Source: Lophius americanus
Lineage: Eukaryota > Chordata > Actinopteri > Lophiiformes > Lophiidae
DNA length: 64,000 nucleotides
Assembly (NCBI GenBank): GCA_037951165.1
Contig: JBBDHG010000008.1
Location: 1,708,501-1,772,500 of the forward strand
Reading direction: 5' to 3'
Below are positions 33,159 through 45,900 of this stretch, piece after piece. The translations under genes were made by a program, and so were the position numbers. Numbering within the stretch: the stretch's first letter is position 1; each line of letters opens with the position of its first letter. The notes beneath the pieces are model-generated. The model had not been told where the DNA came from, made no database searches, and saw only the letters and a list, made by a program, of their open reading frames with translations.

Positions 33159-33843
33159 TTAAAGGTACAGTGTGTACAATTAATGGCATCTTGCAGTGAA
33201 GTTCAGCATTACAATCAATAATGCTTCTCAGCTCAGACCTCCCTATAGAAAAGTCTACAGTGGTCTTGAAGTGTCGAAATGATGTACACTGTAAAATTGT
33301 ATATCCAAGCTTACATGGAAGATAAGGAATATTATTTTTTCTGCGCATTGTGGTAGCGATGACGGTCTCAACATCCCTCCACCCCCTTCTGGGGAAAAGG
33401 GGATGAAAGGGCACTTGATCCATGGCCCCAGGAAGTGATGAGGTTCAGGTGGTCCAGCTCACAGCCAGATTTGCGACCACCTTCGCCCCTGATCCTTTCC
33501 AGATCGACCCAGAATTGGTTGCTGTACACCGCTACAGAAGAAATGTCGCCTGGGAGAGGTTTCATGAGGGGATCCTCCATCATTTTTCGGCCCTCCGACT
33601 CACCCTCTGAGGTGACTCGTGCCGATTGCATGAACCCTACCATTTAACCTGTCAGCAGGTTTTGTGTAGAGGACCCGCCCCCTCTGAAAAGGAGGATAAA
33701 GGACTTTTTCAAAGCTATTGTTAAAAAAATTTATAGAAAATCATATTTTTAGTTAATTATACACAAAACAAAAATATAGGAATGAATATTCTATTCCATT
33801 TATTTAAAGAGATGCCCTTACATTTTACAGACTGAACCTTTAA
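33159..33843 (+). mobile_element. MITE copy in tmem87a 3' UTR
   Basis: About 685 bp with inverted ends TTAAAGGTACAGTGTGTACA and, on the reverse strand, TTAAAGGTTCAGTCTGTAAA. The right end shares CCCTTACATTTTACA with the copy at 52795-53253. Confidence 0.65.
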
Positions 33844-34515
33844 AACACACTGTTGTTTGACTGGGAGAAGGTTTTGACCCTCTTATTGATGAAAGAAACC
33901 CTCTCAGAGTCAATTATATACCGTCATAAACACATTCCATCAAAAACATAAAAACAGGACAGATATTGTTGATTTTAAAGCCATGACTGACTGACAGATG
34001 TAAAATTGCTCAGTGGGTGGAGTTTATGTCGTAAAATCATCCTCCATGCCTATTGTCAAGGCATGAGTCTGAAATCAGGCACGATCACTTTCATCTTTAG
34101 AAACATTTCACAAGTCAGCCATGACTTAGATCCGCTTTCTCATTGTCACCATGCTAAAAACTTCATTTAAATATTTAATCACAGGACCTATTGAGAAGCC
34201 TCGTGGATGTTGAGCACATTTACTAAAAAATAAAAAAATAAAATTCCACTTTCTTTCCACTAGACCATTCACACAACACAACAATTTTGCCTTATCTTAT
34301 ACAATTAATTTCCCCGTCCGTCCTTGTGAAATCTACTGCGGTATGTATGGTCGTTCTACTTTTAATTGTTTGTTTGTTTTCTTTTCATCGTCGGTTTCTG
34401 TAGAAGCTATATTGTTTTATTTTTAAGGGAGAGGCTAAAGCCCAATCTATGGATGTGAGTCTGCATTGTAATGTGAAGCTGATGATATTGTATGGCTTAT
34501 TGACTGTGTTCTGCT

Positions 34516-34521
34516 AATAAA
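34516..34521 (+). terminator. tmem87a: tmem87a poly(A) signal
   Basis: Canonical AATAAA followed within 30 nt by GT-rich sequence (TTGTGA, GTGACAGTGG). First well-formed signal with a downstream element after the stop. Confidence 0.65.
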
Positions 34522-34858
34522 ATTTGTGATACAACATTGTGACAGTGGAGGTTTCTGTGTTCATATATTACAAATATATCCTCCAATATTTAACTCCTGT
34601 TTACAAAAATGATTTGCAACATTTGAGCCGGATTTTAGAAAAGCTAATGGCATGAAATTGAAACAAAGGAACTAGAATAATAAAGAAGCAATTGCAGTAA
34701 TAATAAAATATACTACATAAAATAATGTCATCCATGAAGCAAATTTTACATTTTATAGTAGAGTAAAATCATTCTTTTCCACTTCATTTACTATTAATTT
34801 AGAAATGAAAGCAGAACTGTAATAAACTATTTAGAGCTAGACACTTTTAATTGGTTCT

Positions 34859-34919
34859 ACCTGACGGTTGTTTTAAGTTAAGCCGCACCTGAGTTGCAGA
34901 TAAAAAACAACCATCAGGT
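34859..34919. repeat. Foldback with 15-bp arms
   Basis: CCTGACGGTTGTTTT and its inverted partner AAAACAACCATCAGG (one mismatch) around a 28-base centre. Possibly a tiny MITE. The rest of 34541-36300 is AT-rich intergenic DNA with no gene seen. Confidence 0.6.
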
Positions 34920-36354
34920 GTATTTGCCTAACATTAGACAGGTATGACCTAAAATAATTAATATCCACTGTCAGTACACACCTGTTACTATGTAATAATA
35001 ATAATAATACATTTAATTTATAATGTGTGGGTAATCTGTGATTAAACACAAAATACACCAATATTTATATTCTAATTATTGGCGATAAAAAGGGCTACAA
35101 CATCATTATGTTGGTTACACCATGCCAAAACAACTAATACATTTACTCACACGCTGTTTGATAACAACTGCATACATTGAAATAGAAAAAAAAAGTACAT
35201 GTTATTCAACGCAGTTTGCGTGAGATAGAACCAGGAGGACTCTGAATTGGTCATAGTTGCCATTGTATCTAAAATGTGTTAAAAATGGGATTTGTCCTCA
35301 CAGAGAATGATTTTGGCGATGAAATACCAGCTAAATCCCCTAGGGGGTGCTATATTCACATGCAAAAGTGTTGACTGTGACATAAACCTATGTTTTTATT
35401 AATTTTAGTATTGTGTACAGTAAGAAAAAAAAAAAGTTGCAAAAAAAACCAAGTGGAAGCCCGATTATGGACTTTCAGGCAAGAACAGGGTTCTGGTTAT
35501 CTCATCAAACCTCAAGCTCTAAAATCGACATAGTAGGCAGCCAGGCTCAATTTGATAACATACTCAAAGCAAACTCCATGACAGTCAAGCTATCAATTCA
35601 AAACATAGACAAACAATCAAGTGTAAAACCATGTTTTATTCTTTTAAATTTCATAATCAAAATGTTTTTATCTACAAGAAACTCAAGGAAACAGATTTTT
35701 TATTATTTAACAAACATAATGTCTCATGTGATGAAATAGACTGAATAATTCAACTATTCTTTAAGTCAGATATCCCAAAATGGAGAACTAACTATTCTAC
35801 TTAGCTTGTTAGCTTCAAATCTAAAAAAAAAAACAGGAATAATATTTACCTATCCAATGAGCTGCTACAGAATAAGAAGGGGTCTTTACGAACAATCTTC
35901 ACATTGACCCAAGAATCTTCAAATTGACCCAAGAATAATGGAAGGGCCTCATACAAAATCTTGACTCAGAGCCTATGATGTTCTGAAAATATTTGACCTC
36001 ATGAAGGGTACAGACCTAAGTTAGTTCGTTGTTTCATTTATTAATTTTACTTTTTTACTTCCTTAATTATTTTTTATTCATGAATTTAGTGTTTTGTTCT
36101 CATTTTTACTATTTGTAGACACAATTTCCCCTGATTGTTAACCCTTTAATATTAATCGTCATGGCTTCGTCTTTGTAAATTTTATTTTATTTTTTAAAAT
36201 CCATTTGATTTAGCTGTGCCTGCATATTTTTGGTACTTATTCCATGTAGCTTTGCCGGCATAAACGGACTCTACACTTAAAAATGCATTCCATTTAGCTC
36301 TGACTACATATTAAGACACTACACCTTTAACGCGGTCCTCGTGAGTGAGCGAGC

Positions 36355-36370
36355 TGACGTCCGTCACGTG
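36355..36370. promoter_or_regulatory. vps39: CRE-like and CLEAR/E-box-like sites upstream of vps39
   Basis: TGACGT at 36355-36360 and GTCACGTG at 36363-36370, about 460 bp before the start codon, in the only GC-rich stretch of the intergenic DNA. GTCACGTG matches eight of ten bases of the TFEB/TFE3 CLEAR consensus. Promoter use is inferred. Confidence 0.5.
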
Positions 36371-36827
36371 CCTGACAAACCACAATCCTTTGCGAAGCGG
36401 TCGTCAACAAAACAGAGGAAGTAAAGATAGGCTAACATAAATATCCGCCTTTAAGGTGTTTTCTATTTGTTTAAAGATTTCTAAAGGCTGGTTTAGTTTT
36501 AGTGGACAGACGTGCTAACTGTCTTTGTTGGGGATTTAGTTGACATGGAATAGATAAGACGAAACAGTTTGAGGAGCAGGAGCCTTCGCATGCTAACTCA
36601 AAAAGCTAGCAAGCTAACAGTGACTTGTTGTGGTGGTGGTCGGCGGAGAGGTTAGCGTACCTGCATCACTACAGAAGTCTACCATACTGAAGTGAGCAGA
36701 CCAAATCTCCTCTTTTGAGATTCCCAGATCATTCATGGCGACACGTACAGTCAAACCTCAGTGACGGACTCGTACTCGGTAACGACAGGCGTCAACTCTG
36801 TGATTGAATCGACACTATTGCTTGAAG

Positions 36828-36900
36828 ATGCATGACGCCTATGAACCAGTTCCTATTCTGGAAAAGCTTCCTCTTCAGATTGACTGCCTGGCGGCATGGG
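36828..36900 (+). CDS. vps39: vps39 exon 1
   Basis: 73 nt, residues 1-24. The first ATG of the conserved reading frame is used. Confidence 0.95.
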
Positions 36901-39900
36901 GTAAGCTGTTGTCTTTGACAGAGGTGGAGGAACTATTCAGATCCTTCAGTGAAAGTCTGATGAACAAAACGTAATTATAGCATTCACGTAAAATTACTCA
37001 TTGTACAAGGCAATGCTTCTCTTGGATTTCTCTATATAGTGTTTTTGTGTTTAGTTTAATCTATAAGATCATCGCAGCTTGAATATAACTTCGATACAAT
37101 AAATATGAGCAAACAATGTTATTTATTTCAAAATGATTTATTGCAGTTTTGTATAAGTTTGTCTTGCCTTTTTGTCCGCCCTTTAATTTGTACTGGTCAG
37201 AAGTAGCACTCTTAATCTTGAGCTTTTCTTTCCAGCAATGACAATAAAGGATAACGTTAATCTCAAATAAACAATTTTTATAAAACTGTGTTGGAATAAG
37301 TTCTAAATTTATTTACATAAAGTTGGAATCAGTCTGATCTTATGAAAAGCTGACATTCTAGAGATACGTGAATCTAGCAGAAAAAAGAAGGATACAACAA
37401 TGGTCGATGAGGTATTCAGATACTGTAACTGAGCAAAAGTACTAATATTACTATGTGAAAATGCTCAATTATAAGTGAAAGACTTGCATTGAAAAACTTA
37501 CTAAAGTGTAAGTATGAAAGCATTATGAGTAACGCTTATAATGCATGTTATTCTGTAACATGCTCTTGCTGCTGTATCACTGCAATTTCCCCGTTGTGGG
37601 ACTAATAAAGGTTTGTCTTATCTTATCTTAAGTATAAAAGTAAAACTACTCATTGTACAGTAAAATGGCCCTTCTCAATGTTTTTCCTGTTGTATAGGAT
37701 ATTTTTGAATTCATATTACTGCTTTATTATTTGTAGGTTGTCCTGTCATAATTCTTAGACATATTTGCTAGATCGCTGTTATTTGAAATGGTCCCAATTA
37801 CATTTCATAAATAAAATAGTTGCTTCATCTGTATAAAACTGTTTAATACGAGAGAAATGTTATATTTCTTCTCTATCTCCAAATCGTTTTTCTACTGTTT
37901 GATGTTCGACTGGCGTTGATGATGTCCTCATGATTCTTTGACTCTGCTTTGAATGGAGAATTTAATTAGTCTTTAGCACAATATCACGGATTAGTTAGCA
38001 GCAGAGTGAAATGTCACCATGGCCACATTTTGGTTCAAATGGAGACAGAGAGTCGATATCTTGAAGGAGGCAGTTTTGTTAATTTTATAGTTAAAAGATA
38101 GATCTTCACTGCTGAAACCACAAATCTACAAGTCTACGGATGGGTCCATCAACCCACCGGATTCACTGAGCTCTGACAGACGTGCCACCGGAACATCAAG
38201 GAAATTAGCCATTATTGACTCTTTTAATCGAGTCTAATATAAGCTTGCCAAAACGGACTTTTCTTCTACAGGGGATATATTTGTATTATTGTAATTAGAC
38301 TGATACTCAAATGATGGAAGAAAATAGACTGAAAACAATTAAATCATTAATCAAGGCTTTATTGTATGACAATTAATATTCACCGTAAAATGTCAAGGCA
38401 CACGTAACAGAAACCTGGAAGAAATGGTTGAATGGAGTGATTCATATTTAAACAGCAGACAGACAGCAGCGGTAAGATGATGCAGCTAATGATATATATA
38501 TACCATATCAGATACGATTGATGATATATCAAATGACACCCCAGAGTTGAGACTGTGATAGAAGAAATAACTTTTGTCTGAATGTGCAAGGGGATAGTCT
38601 TCCTCAATGAACTTTGCTAGAGTTTCATATCTCTGGAATGTCAACCTTTCATAAGATCAGCCTTTTTCACCTTAATGACCTTTTTCAAAAAAAACCGAGC
38701 CAGTTTTCAAATAGTTGTTTATCTTAAGAAGTTGGAGAACCAATGTAGTGGTGTATAAAGTACATTTCCCTCTAAGGTGTGGTGGAGTTTTACAAAGTAG
38801 TAGAAAATGTAAATAATCTAGTAAAGAAGAAGTGCCTCAGATTTGTACTTCAGTATTGTACTTGGGTAAATGTGCTTAGTTACTTTCCACCGCTGGTCCT
38901 CGATTCTTTGTCTTTGAAGATTCATCATGAAGGTCAGAAGTTGACTGACTGACTGACTGCATACTTTAAACTGTCAGACACTGAATCAGAGTTATTTATT
39001 CCCACAGAGGATTGGCTGCTTGTGGGAACAAAACCAGGGCATCTTCTCCTCTACAGAATAAAGAAAGATGCAGGTAGGAAGAGCCAAAGGGCTTTGTGAT
39101 GTCACTGATTTTTTGATTTTATATGCCTCCATTGGAGATGTGACCCATTTTTGATATTTCCTTTAGGCACCAACCGATTTGAAGTGACGCTGGAAAAATC
39201 CAACAAGAATTTCTCAAAGAAGATTCAGCAGGTAAATAAGACTTCAGGACGAGGACATACTTATTTGAGCTAAAATCAGTGTTTGGACAATGAAGCCGTA
39301 GACAAAGCAGGTTTAACCACTGACCTGTGATGTTTTTCAGCACAGGTGTCACGTGTGGATACTTTCCAAAGGGATGCCTTTTAGTGGTCAAATTTATTAG
39401 GGTTCACATCCTTTAATTGTGATTTTCTTTCACTCCTTTCACAGCTTTACGTTGTGTCACAGTACAAAATCCTTGTCAGTCTTCTCGGTAAGTGTATCCA
39501 CGCGATAACAAATATCCATATATGCCATTTGAAACATCATGTTGGTTTGTTTTGCTCTGTTCTTTTATTAAAAAACATTTTAAGCACTGAAACTGCAGTC
39601 GCCTTGTCTTTGAGACGAAAACGTTGCCTCGATGACTCTCTTAAACAGACACACAATCTGATGTATTTCTCCTGCAGAGAACAACGTCTACGTCCATGAC
39701 CTCCTCACCTTCCAGCAGGTCACTGTGCTCTCCAAAGCTAAAGGAGCCACCCTCTTTGCCTGTGACCTGCAGGTCAGTAACGGCCCTCCTAGTGGTTGAA
39801 ATGTAACATTTTCTGGGCCTGCAGAGTATGTACACATTTAGATCTCGTCCGTTTCAGAATCCTGCCTCTTAAAAGAACTATCGGTCCAGTGCTGCTGACG

Positions 39901-42900
39901 TTCAGCAAAAAGTTACTCTGAAGGAACTAAATGTACATTTCCTTTTTTTTAAAATTGTGATTACTAAGGTTTGCATTGATCACATGGGGGTTAGTTTAAT
40001 TTATATTCTTTTAAAGGATAAAGCTAAGTAAATCATTTTGCGTCTGCCTTGGTTTTTCTTTTCTTTTGGTTCTTTATAAACTTTAGAAAGTGTTGAGTCA
40101 TAGACTGTCACCTGATAGGAAACCGTGGTTCTAGGTTTTAATCCTACCACAGTCTCTAGTTCTATTCCATACAGCCATAAGTTCCTCTTTCGTACGCCGA
40201 AGAGGGTTGATACACAGTTCAGTTTTTTTCATTGATATTATTCCAGACCATCGATTCTTCACCCTCATCAGCTCTATTTATGATTTGTCCTCATTAAAAT
40301 GAGGTACACTTAAGGCTGTGCATTCAGGGGGGTCGGATTGTGTTTGTGTGGGGGTAGGAGATGTTAATCAAATTGTTTTTGGAATATTTGAACGCGCTTT
40401 GTCACTAAAAGCTGCCAGGCTGAGGTTTTTGTGGAAGGGAGAGAATTGGCATTTAGGTTTGGTATTCTTTTCTAGACTGGAGGGAAAGGACCGTGGCGGT
40501 GTGGTTGACAATAAGATGTCTCTGGAAATTCCAAACTTTAAGGTGCATGTTTCTATAGAGACGGTACTTTATAGTGGTTTGTGGTCTGCTTACTGGGGGT
40601 GGGTTTGTGCATCTGTGACCCGTCTTGCATGGTGCTTTCTCCAGAATTGGCCTCTTTCTTTCTTTCGTTCTCTGCGGGTTTTGCTTGTAGGGGTTTAGCC
40701 TATAAAGTTGGCCACTCTTCCTCAAAGATAAACCTTTTTGTCTGACATCACGGTAGTTGTGGTTTGAAGACTCTCATCCTAACTGCTGTTAAAATTGAAC
40801 GCAAGCTTCTTTTTCCGTGCTGGAGGTGGAGATTTTGATCAGACTTTGCGCTTCTGGGTCACTTATCACATAGGAAGACCTGGTTACGTCCACACGCTTC
40901 CTTTTTGCCCTTTGGCCATGAGCTCTGAGTAGTGACCGAAAGGCTGAGGTCAAGGATACAAGCCGTTGAAATGAGCTTCCTTCGGAGAGTGGCTTGGCTC
41001 AGCCTTAGAGAGAAGGTGTGCAGCTTGGTTATCCAGAGGGAGTTTGGAGTGATGCTATTGCTCCTTTGTGTCAAAATGGTCCAGTTGAAGTGGTTCGGTT
41101 ATCTGATCATGATGCCTCACATTCGCCCCACTTTGGAAGTTTTAGGCAGCGGAGGGAGCCAAGGCTAGACCTAGAAACTTTCTGGAGGGACTATATATCT
41201 CATCTGGCCTGGAAACACCTTGGGATCCATCATTATGAGCTGGAGAGCGTCACTGAGGAGAGGGATGCTTGGAATACCCTACTTTCCAGCTGCCACCTTG
41301 AGATGACCCCAAATAAGCAGAAGAAAATGGATTAATGTTCATTATAATGGATTCTATATCTACATTCTGCACAATACATCCTTTTTTATTTTTACAGCCT
41401 AGTCGTAACGTTGACTCATGTTCACTAACTGGAAGTCCTTAATTGCATGTTTTCTTTCTGTCCTCAGCAAACCAGCTCAGGTGCTGAAAGATTGAGAATG
41501 TGTGTCGCTGTGAAGAAGAAACTCCAGCTTTATTACTGGAAGGACAGGGAGTTCCATGAGCTGCAGGTATTTGAGCGTTTTTAAATTTTTATTTTGACTC
41601 TCTGCTGTGTAATCCAGGACACATTTAGACAATCCTCTCTTTTTTTCTTCTGATAGGGGGATTTTAGCGCTCCAGATATTCCAAAGTCCATGGCTTGGTG
41701 TGAAAACTCCATATGTGTTGGTTTCAAACGAGACTATTACCTCATTCGGGTATGTGTTAAAGGAAAGGAGAACACGTTTTACACATCGGAATGTGTTTCG
41801 CCACCAACAGTATGTCTCTTAACTGTGAAAACTGCATCTGTTACACTTTCAAAAATGCTGGTTTGTATTACTAAATAGCAGCTTGTTTTGTTCTCAATGG
41901 AGAAGAGAATCTTTAGACACTTTGCTAAAAAAAATGTCAATGTTCTTATCTAAACCGATTTTGTATTGAACCCAAAGTGTAAAAACATCCGTAGAAACCA
42001 GTTTACCATTGTTTATCTATAAACTCAGTTTGTTGTTAACCGTCATATTTTTCAAAAATACAAATAGGGTTTAATTGCAGTATTTGCCAATTCATGTGCT
42101 GCTTTGCAGATTGTCTTGTCTCATCAGTTTAATCTTTTATTTACTGTGAAGATGCAAACTGCCGTCATAATCGGGTGCTCACAGAGTCTGTGTGTCTTTT
42201 GACAACTTCAGTGGCTATTTGATTGTTTTTTTTTGTTTGACGATATAAAGATCAAAATTGAAATAAAAGGCATTTTTCCTTTTCATGGCCAAAAAGGGAT
42301 TGCAAAAATTTTTTTTTTTGGGGGGGGATATTCATTTTGGACTTCGAAAAAGAACAAATCTAAAAACAAAAACAGAAAAAAAAGGTCTATTTTGTCGTTC
42401 TCTGAGACCAAATGTAATCATTTATTGCTCATGTGGGAGAACGGCGCCGTCAATAATCTCTTTATTCCTCAACAGTAGCGGTTTAGTTTAAAGCAATATG
42501 AAGAATTTAGAGTCATATTTTCAGCTCCAGTGTACCTTTGATCTTTATAATCCTAAACCAGTAGCACTGGTGTCTCATCAGTTTCCAGAGTGGATCATGT
42601 TTTAGGTGAAAAACTAAAAAAAAAATACCCAGTTTTGATTTTTCAATAACCATCTCTGAACTGAAAATCGAATCACCTAAAGATTTAGAGAACCTAAAGA
42701 CTAGACATTTACTACAGAGAGTAATTCATTCCCAGGTTTTAAAAGGATTTTCGCTATAATGTACAAACGAGTAGTTTCTGTTTGTGTTGCTGTCCTTGGA
42801 TTTGAGTTAGTGTGATTTGTGGCCTTCTGCTTTAGGATTACTTTCAACCATTTTTTTCCAGGCCCATCACAATTATTACATAATCTTCTGATCTGGCCTC

Positions 42901-45900
42901 CATTCATGAATTGCCGGATGAAACTTGTTGATGGTGACGGTGCTATTAAGAAACAATGTTTTTTTTCGTGTCATTGCGACGGATCTTTCTTAAAACTAAT
43001 TCCTGTTTTCTAAGTAACACTAACAAACTAAAAGTGTAAGTCCTTAATTATTGCTGATATAATCGTTTTTCCTTTCATCTTGTTAGAATTGTTCAGTCTA
43101 AACCTTCATACGTTTCATAATTGATCTTATAGACACCTTTTGTAAAATATTGGCCTCCGCTTCAATCTACCTGCACTGTCTCTTCTGTCAACCAGATGGA
43201 CGGCCGTGGCTCGATCAAGGAACTCTTCCCCACTGGGAAACAGCTGGAGCCGCTGGTTACCCCACTGGCTGATGGGAAGGTGGCTGTGGGTCAGGATGAT
43301 ATGACAGTGGTGCTCAATGAAGAGGGTGTTTGCACCCAGAAGTGTGCCCTGAACTGGACGGACATCCCCATAGCAATGGGTAAGAAAGAGCCACAATTCT
43401 AGTATTTTAGTATGGGATACATTTATTTTTCCCTTGATCATAACATTTAGTCCCATTTATTCAATTTAGTGATTGAACTGGTTGATCTGTCAAAAGAAGA
43501 CTTAAGCAAAGCTCACTGCAGTGGTTTTTCCGTACATACAGAAGGAGAATGTCCAGAGATGATCTTCTCTCACTCCAGTATTTCATTTAGATTCTCGTAC
43601 TACTATTATTACTATTACTAAGAAGGCTTGTGTATTTACGTAACGAACCCCTGTGTTTTAATCCATTGTTTGGGGATTGCTTGGAGAAGACATGTGATAT
43701 ATTTCTTTCACAAACTTACCTGTGGCCGTACAGCTTTGCTTCGTCACATTTTACCCTCTCACCTCTTTTCAATTCTTTTCAGAGTACCAGCCTCCGTACA
43801 TCATCGCAGTCCTCCCGCGGTTCGTGGAGATCCGGACCTTTGAGCCGAGGCTGCTGGTGCAGAGTGTGGAGCTGCAGAGACCTCGTTTCATCACTTCAGC
43901 AGGGTGAGTAGTTTACTCATTCATTCACTCACTCACTCACTCATTCATTCATTCATTCATTCATTCACTCATTCATTCATTCATTCATTCACTCATTCAT
44001 TCATTCATTCATTCATTCATTCATTCACTCACTCACTCACTCACTCACTCACTCACTCACTCACTCACTCACTCACTCACTCACTCACTCACTCACTCAC
44101 TCACTCCTTCCTTCCTTCCTTCCTCCCCCCCCCCCCCTTCCTTCCTTCCTTCCTTCCCTCCTTCCTTCCTTCCTTCCCCCCTTCCTTCCCCTTTAGCTGC
44201 CGACAAGGTAGCAGCTACTCTGAATGCCAGCTAATGGGGATACAAATACCACAAAACACTTTTTTTTAAGTACGTCTTTATAAAAAAGAAATCAAATATC
44301 TCAATTCTGGAAGCCGACGGCAGTCATGGTGGCAATTTCTTATTAATGCCGAGGAAAAAGGAGCATTTTTAGAACAACTTAAATGATAAAGTTTTTTTTT
44401 TCAAGAGAAATCCAGCCTGGTAATGTTGTTGTTTTTTAATCAGCTCAACAATTAATGTTCTCACACAAAGTGCCACACTTATATGTGATTGCAAACAATT
44501 TAAATATACCCCTGGGGACAGTGGACACAAGACAAATAAATAAATGAAATCCATTATGGTTTTGTTAATGTGATTTTTAAATAGTTGTTATTACCAGTGA
44601 CCTCATATTGAAATTAGAAAACTACTGACAGAGTGGTGGCACAAACTTAGAATTAAAAAACATTATTATTAAATGATAACAATAATGATAATAATAATTA
44701 TTGTAATTTATTCATAATATCTCAAGCTTAAGCACAAAGTGCCGTCCTCATTAAACATTCATAGAGTAAAATTAAAAAGGCATTACATCGCTCCTCACTG
44801 TATGCTGCTGGTAGATGTATATAAACAGTATTAAGCTTTTATAAGTAGGTAAAACTTAAACCAGGCAGAGAGAGAGTAACTTATGCAAACATAATGATTT
44901 TAATCATTTCAATCAGATATTGATCTTACTGTATGTTTTTTTTTCTAGTAAGAAACTTTATATAGAAATATGAATGTGGTAACAGACACTACTTATATAT
45001 CCTTGCATTCAACACAAGTTCAACAAGTTCACGCATCAGTTCCGAGTCCACTTCACACTGATCCATGTGGACTACTTCAGGTTCATAATTCAACATTCAG
45101 AATCTGGAACTGGAGTAAGAGTCCCAAAAGTGAAGAAGTTCACATTCTTTTTTCTTAATTATCATTATTTCAGATGTAACAAGGGCATTGCACCTTCATT
45201 TCACAGAGTAGAAATGCCAAGAACCTCCCGTATTAAGATTCTAAGATTCTATTATCTATCATCTGTAGAGAGAGTTTACCGATGTCTGCGTCGGAGGACA
45301 GTACAGCACAACAAAAGCATTTTCTGATTCCAACTTGTTGTCAATCACACAACAAAATAAACATAAACATTTACATTGGTTTGGCTTGAGCAGCGAGAGC
45401 ATTGTGTGGCGGCGGTGGCCGAGTGCGGTCATCCACTCACCTGAAGGTCGGGGGCCCCTCCAGTCATGTCGACATGTCCTTGAGCAAGATACTGAACCCC
45501 GAGTTTCTTCCAATGGCTGTTCCTTTGGTGCGTGAGCGGTTACCGCTCCTGATGAGCAGCAGGCGCCTTAATATGGCATTTTACTTCAGAGCTCAGCGAA
45601 CAGCCTCACACAGTCTCACACCCCGGACAGTTTATAAGGCGAGGCGTCTCCTGAAGACCTTCTCCCTCATTCAGTCAGGACTGCTGTGTGATGTCTCTCT
45701 TTGCGGGCCAGCTGTGCCACGTGGAGAATGATTCTTCGCATTTCTAAGGATAACCGCATCCTTTCTGACGAGGATTTCTGGGGAGCACACCTGCGGTGCA
45801 GAGACGAGGACGGAGCCCAGCTGGCTTTCACAGGAAGTTTCTGAGCCCGGATTCAAGTTTATTGCTTGTGTTTTGAGAACGCTTTCGATGTCGGTGGATT

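Larger units (their letters stand above)
32550..34540 (+). other. tmem87a: tmem87a 3' UTR
   Basis: From the stop to the predicted cleavage site about 20 nt past AATAAA at 34516. It contains a MITE copy (33159-33843). No further exon signal seen. Confidence 0.65.

Noticed and set aside
33422..33647. Short ORFs after the tmem87a stop as extra coding exons
   Set aside because: They fall inside the MITE in the 3' UTR.
43904..44269. 121-codon ORF rich in Ser-Leu-Thr-His
   Set aside because: It is a translation of the TCAC/TCAT array in an intron.
45400..45590. Functional tRNA gene
   Set aside because: The A-box-like start is not followed by a foldable cloverleaf or proper B box; it is better read as a SINE fragment.
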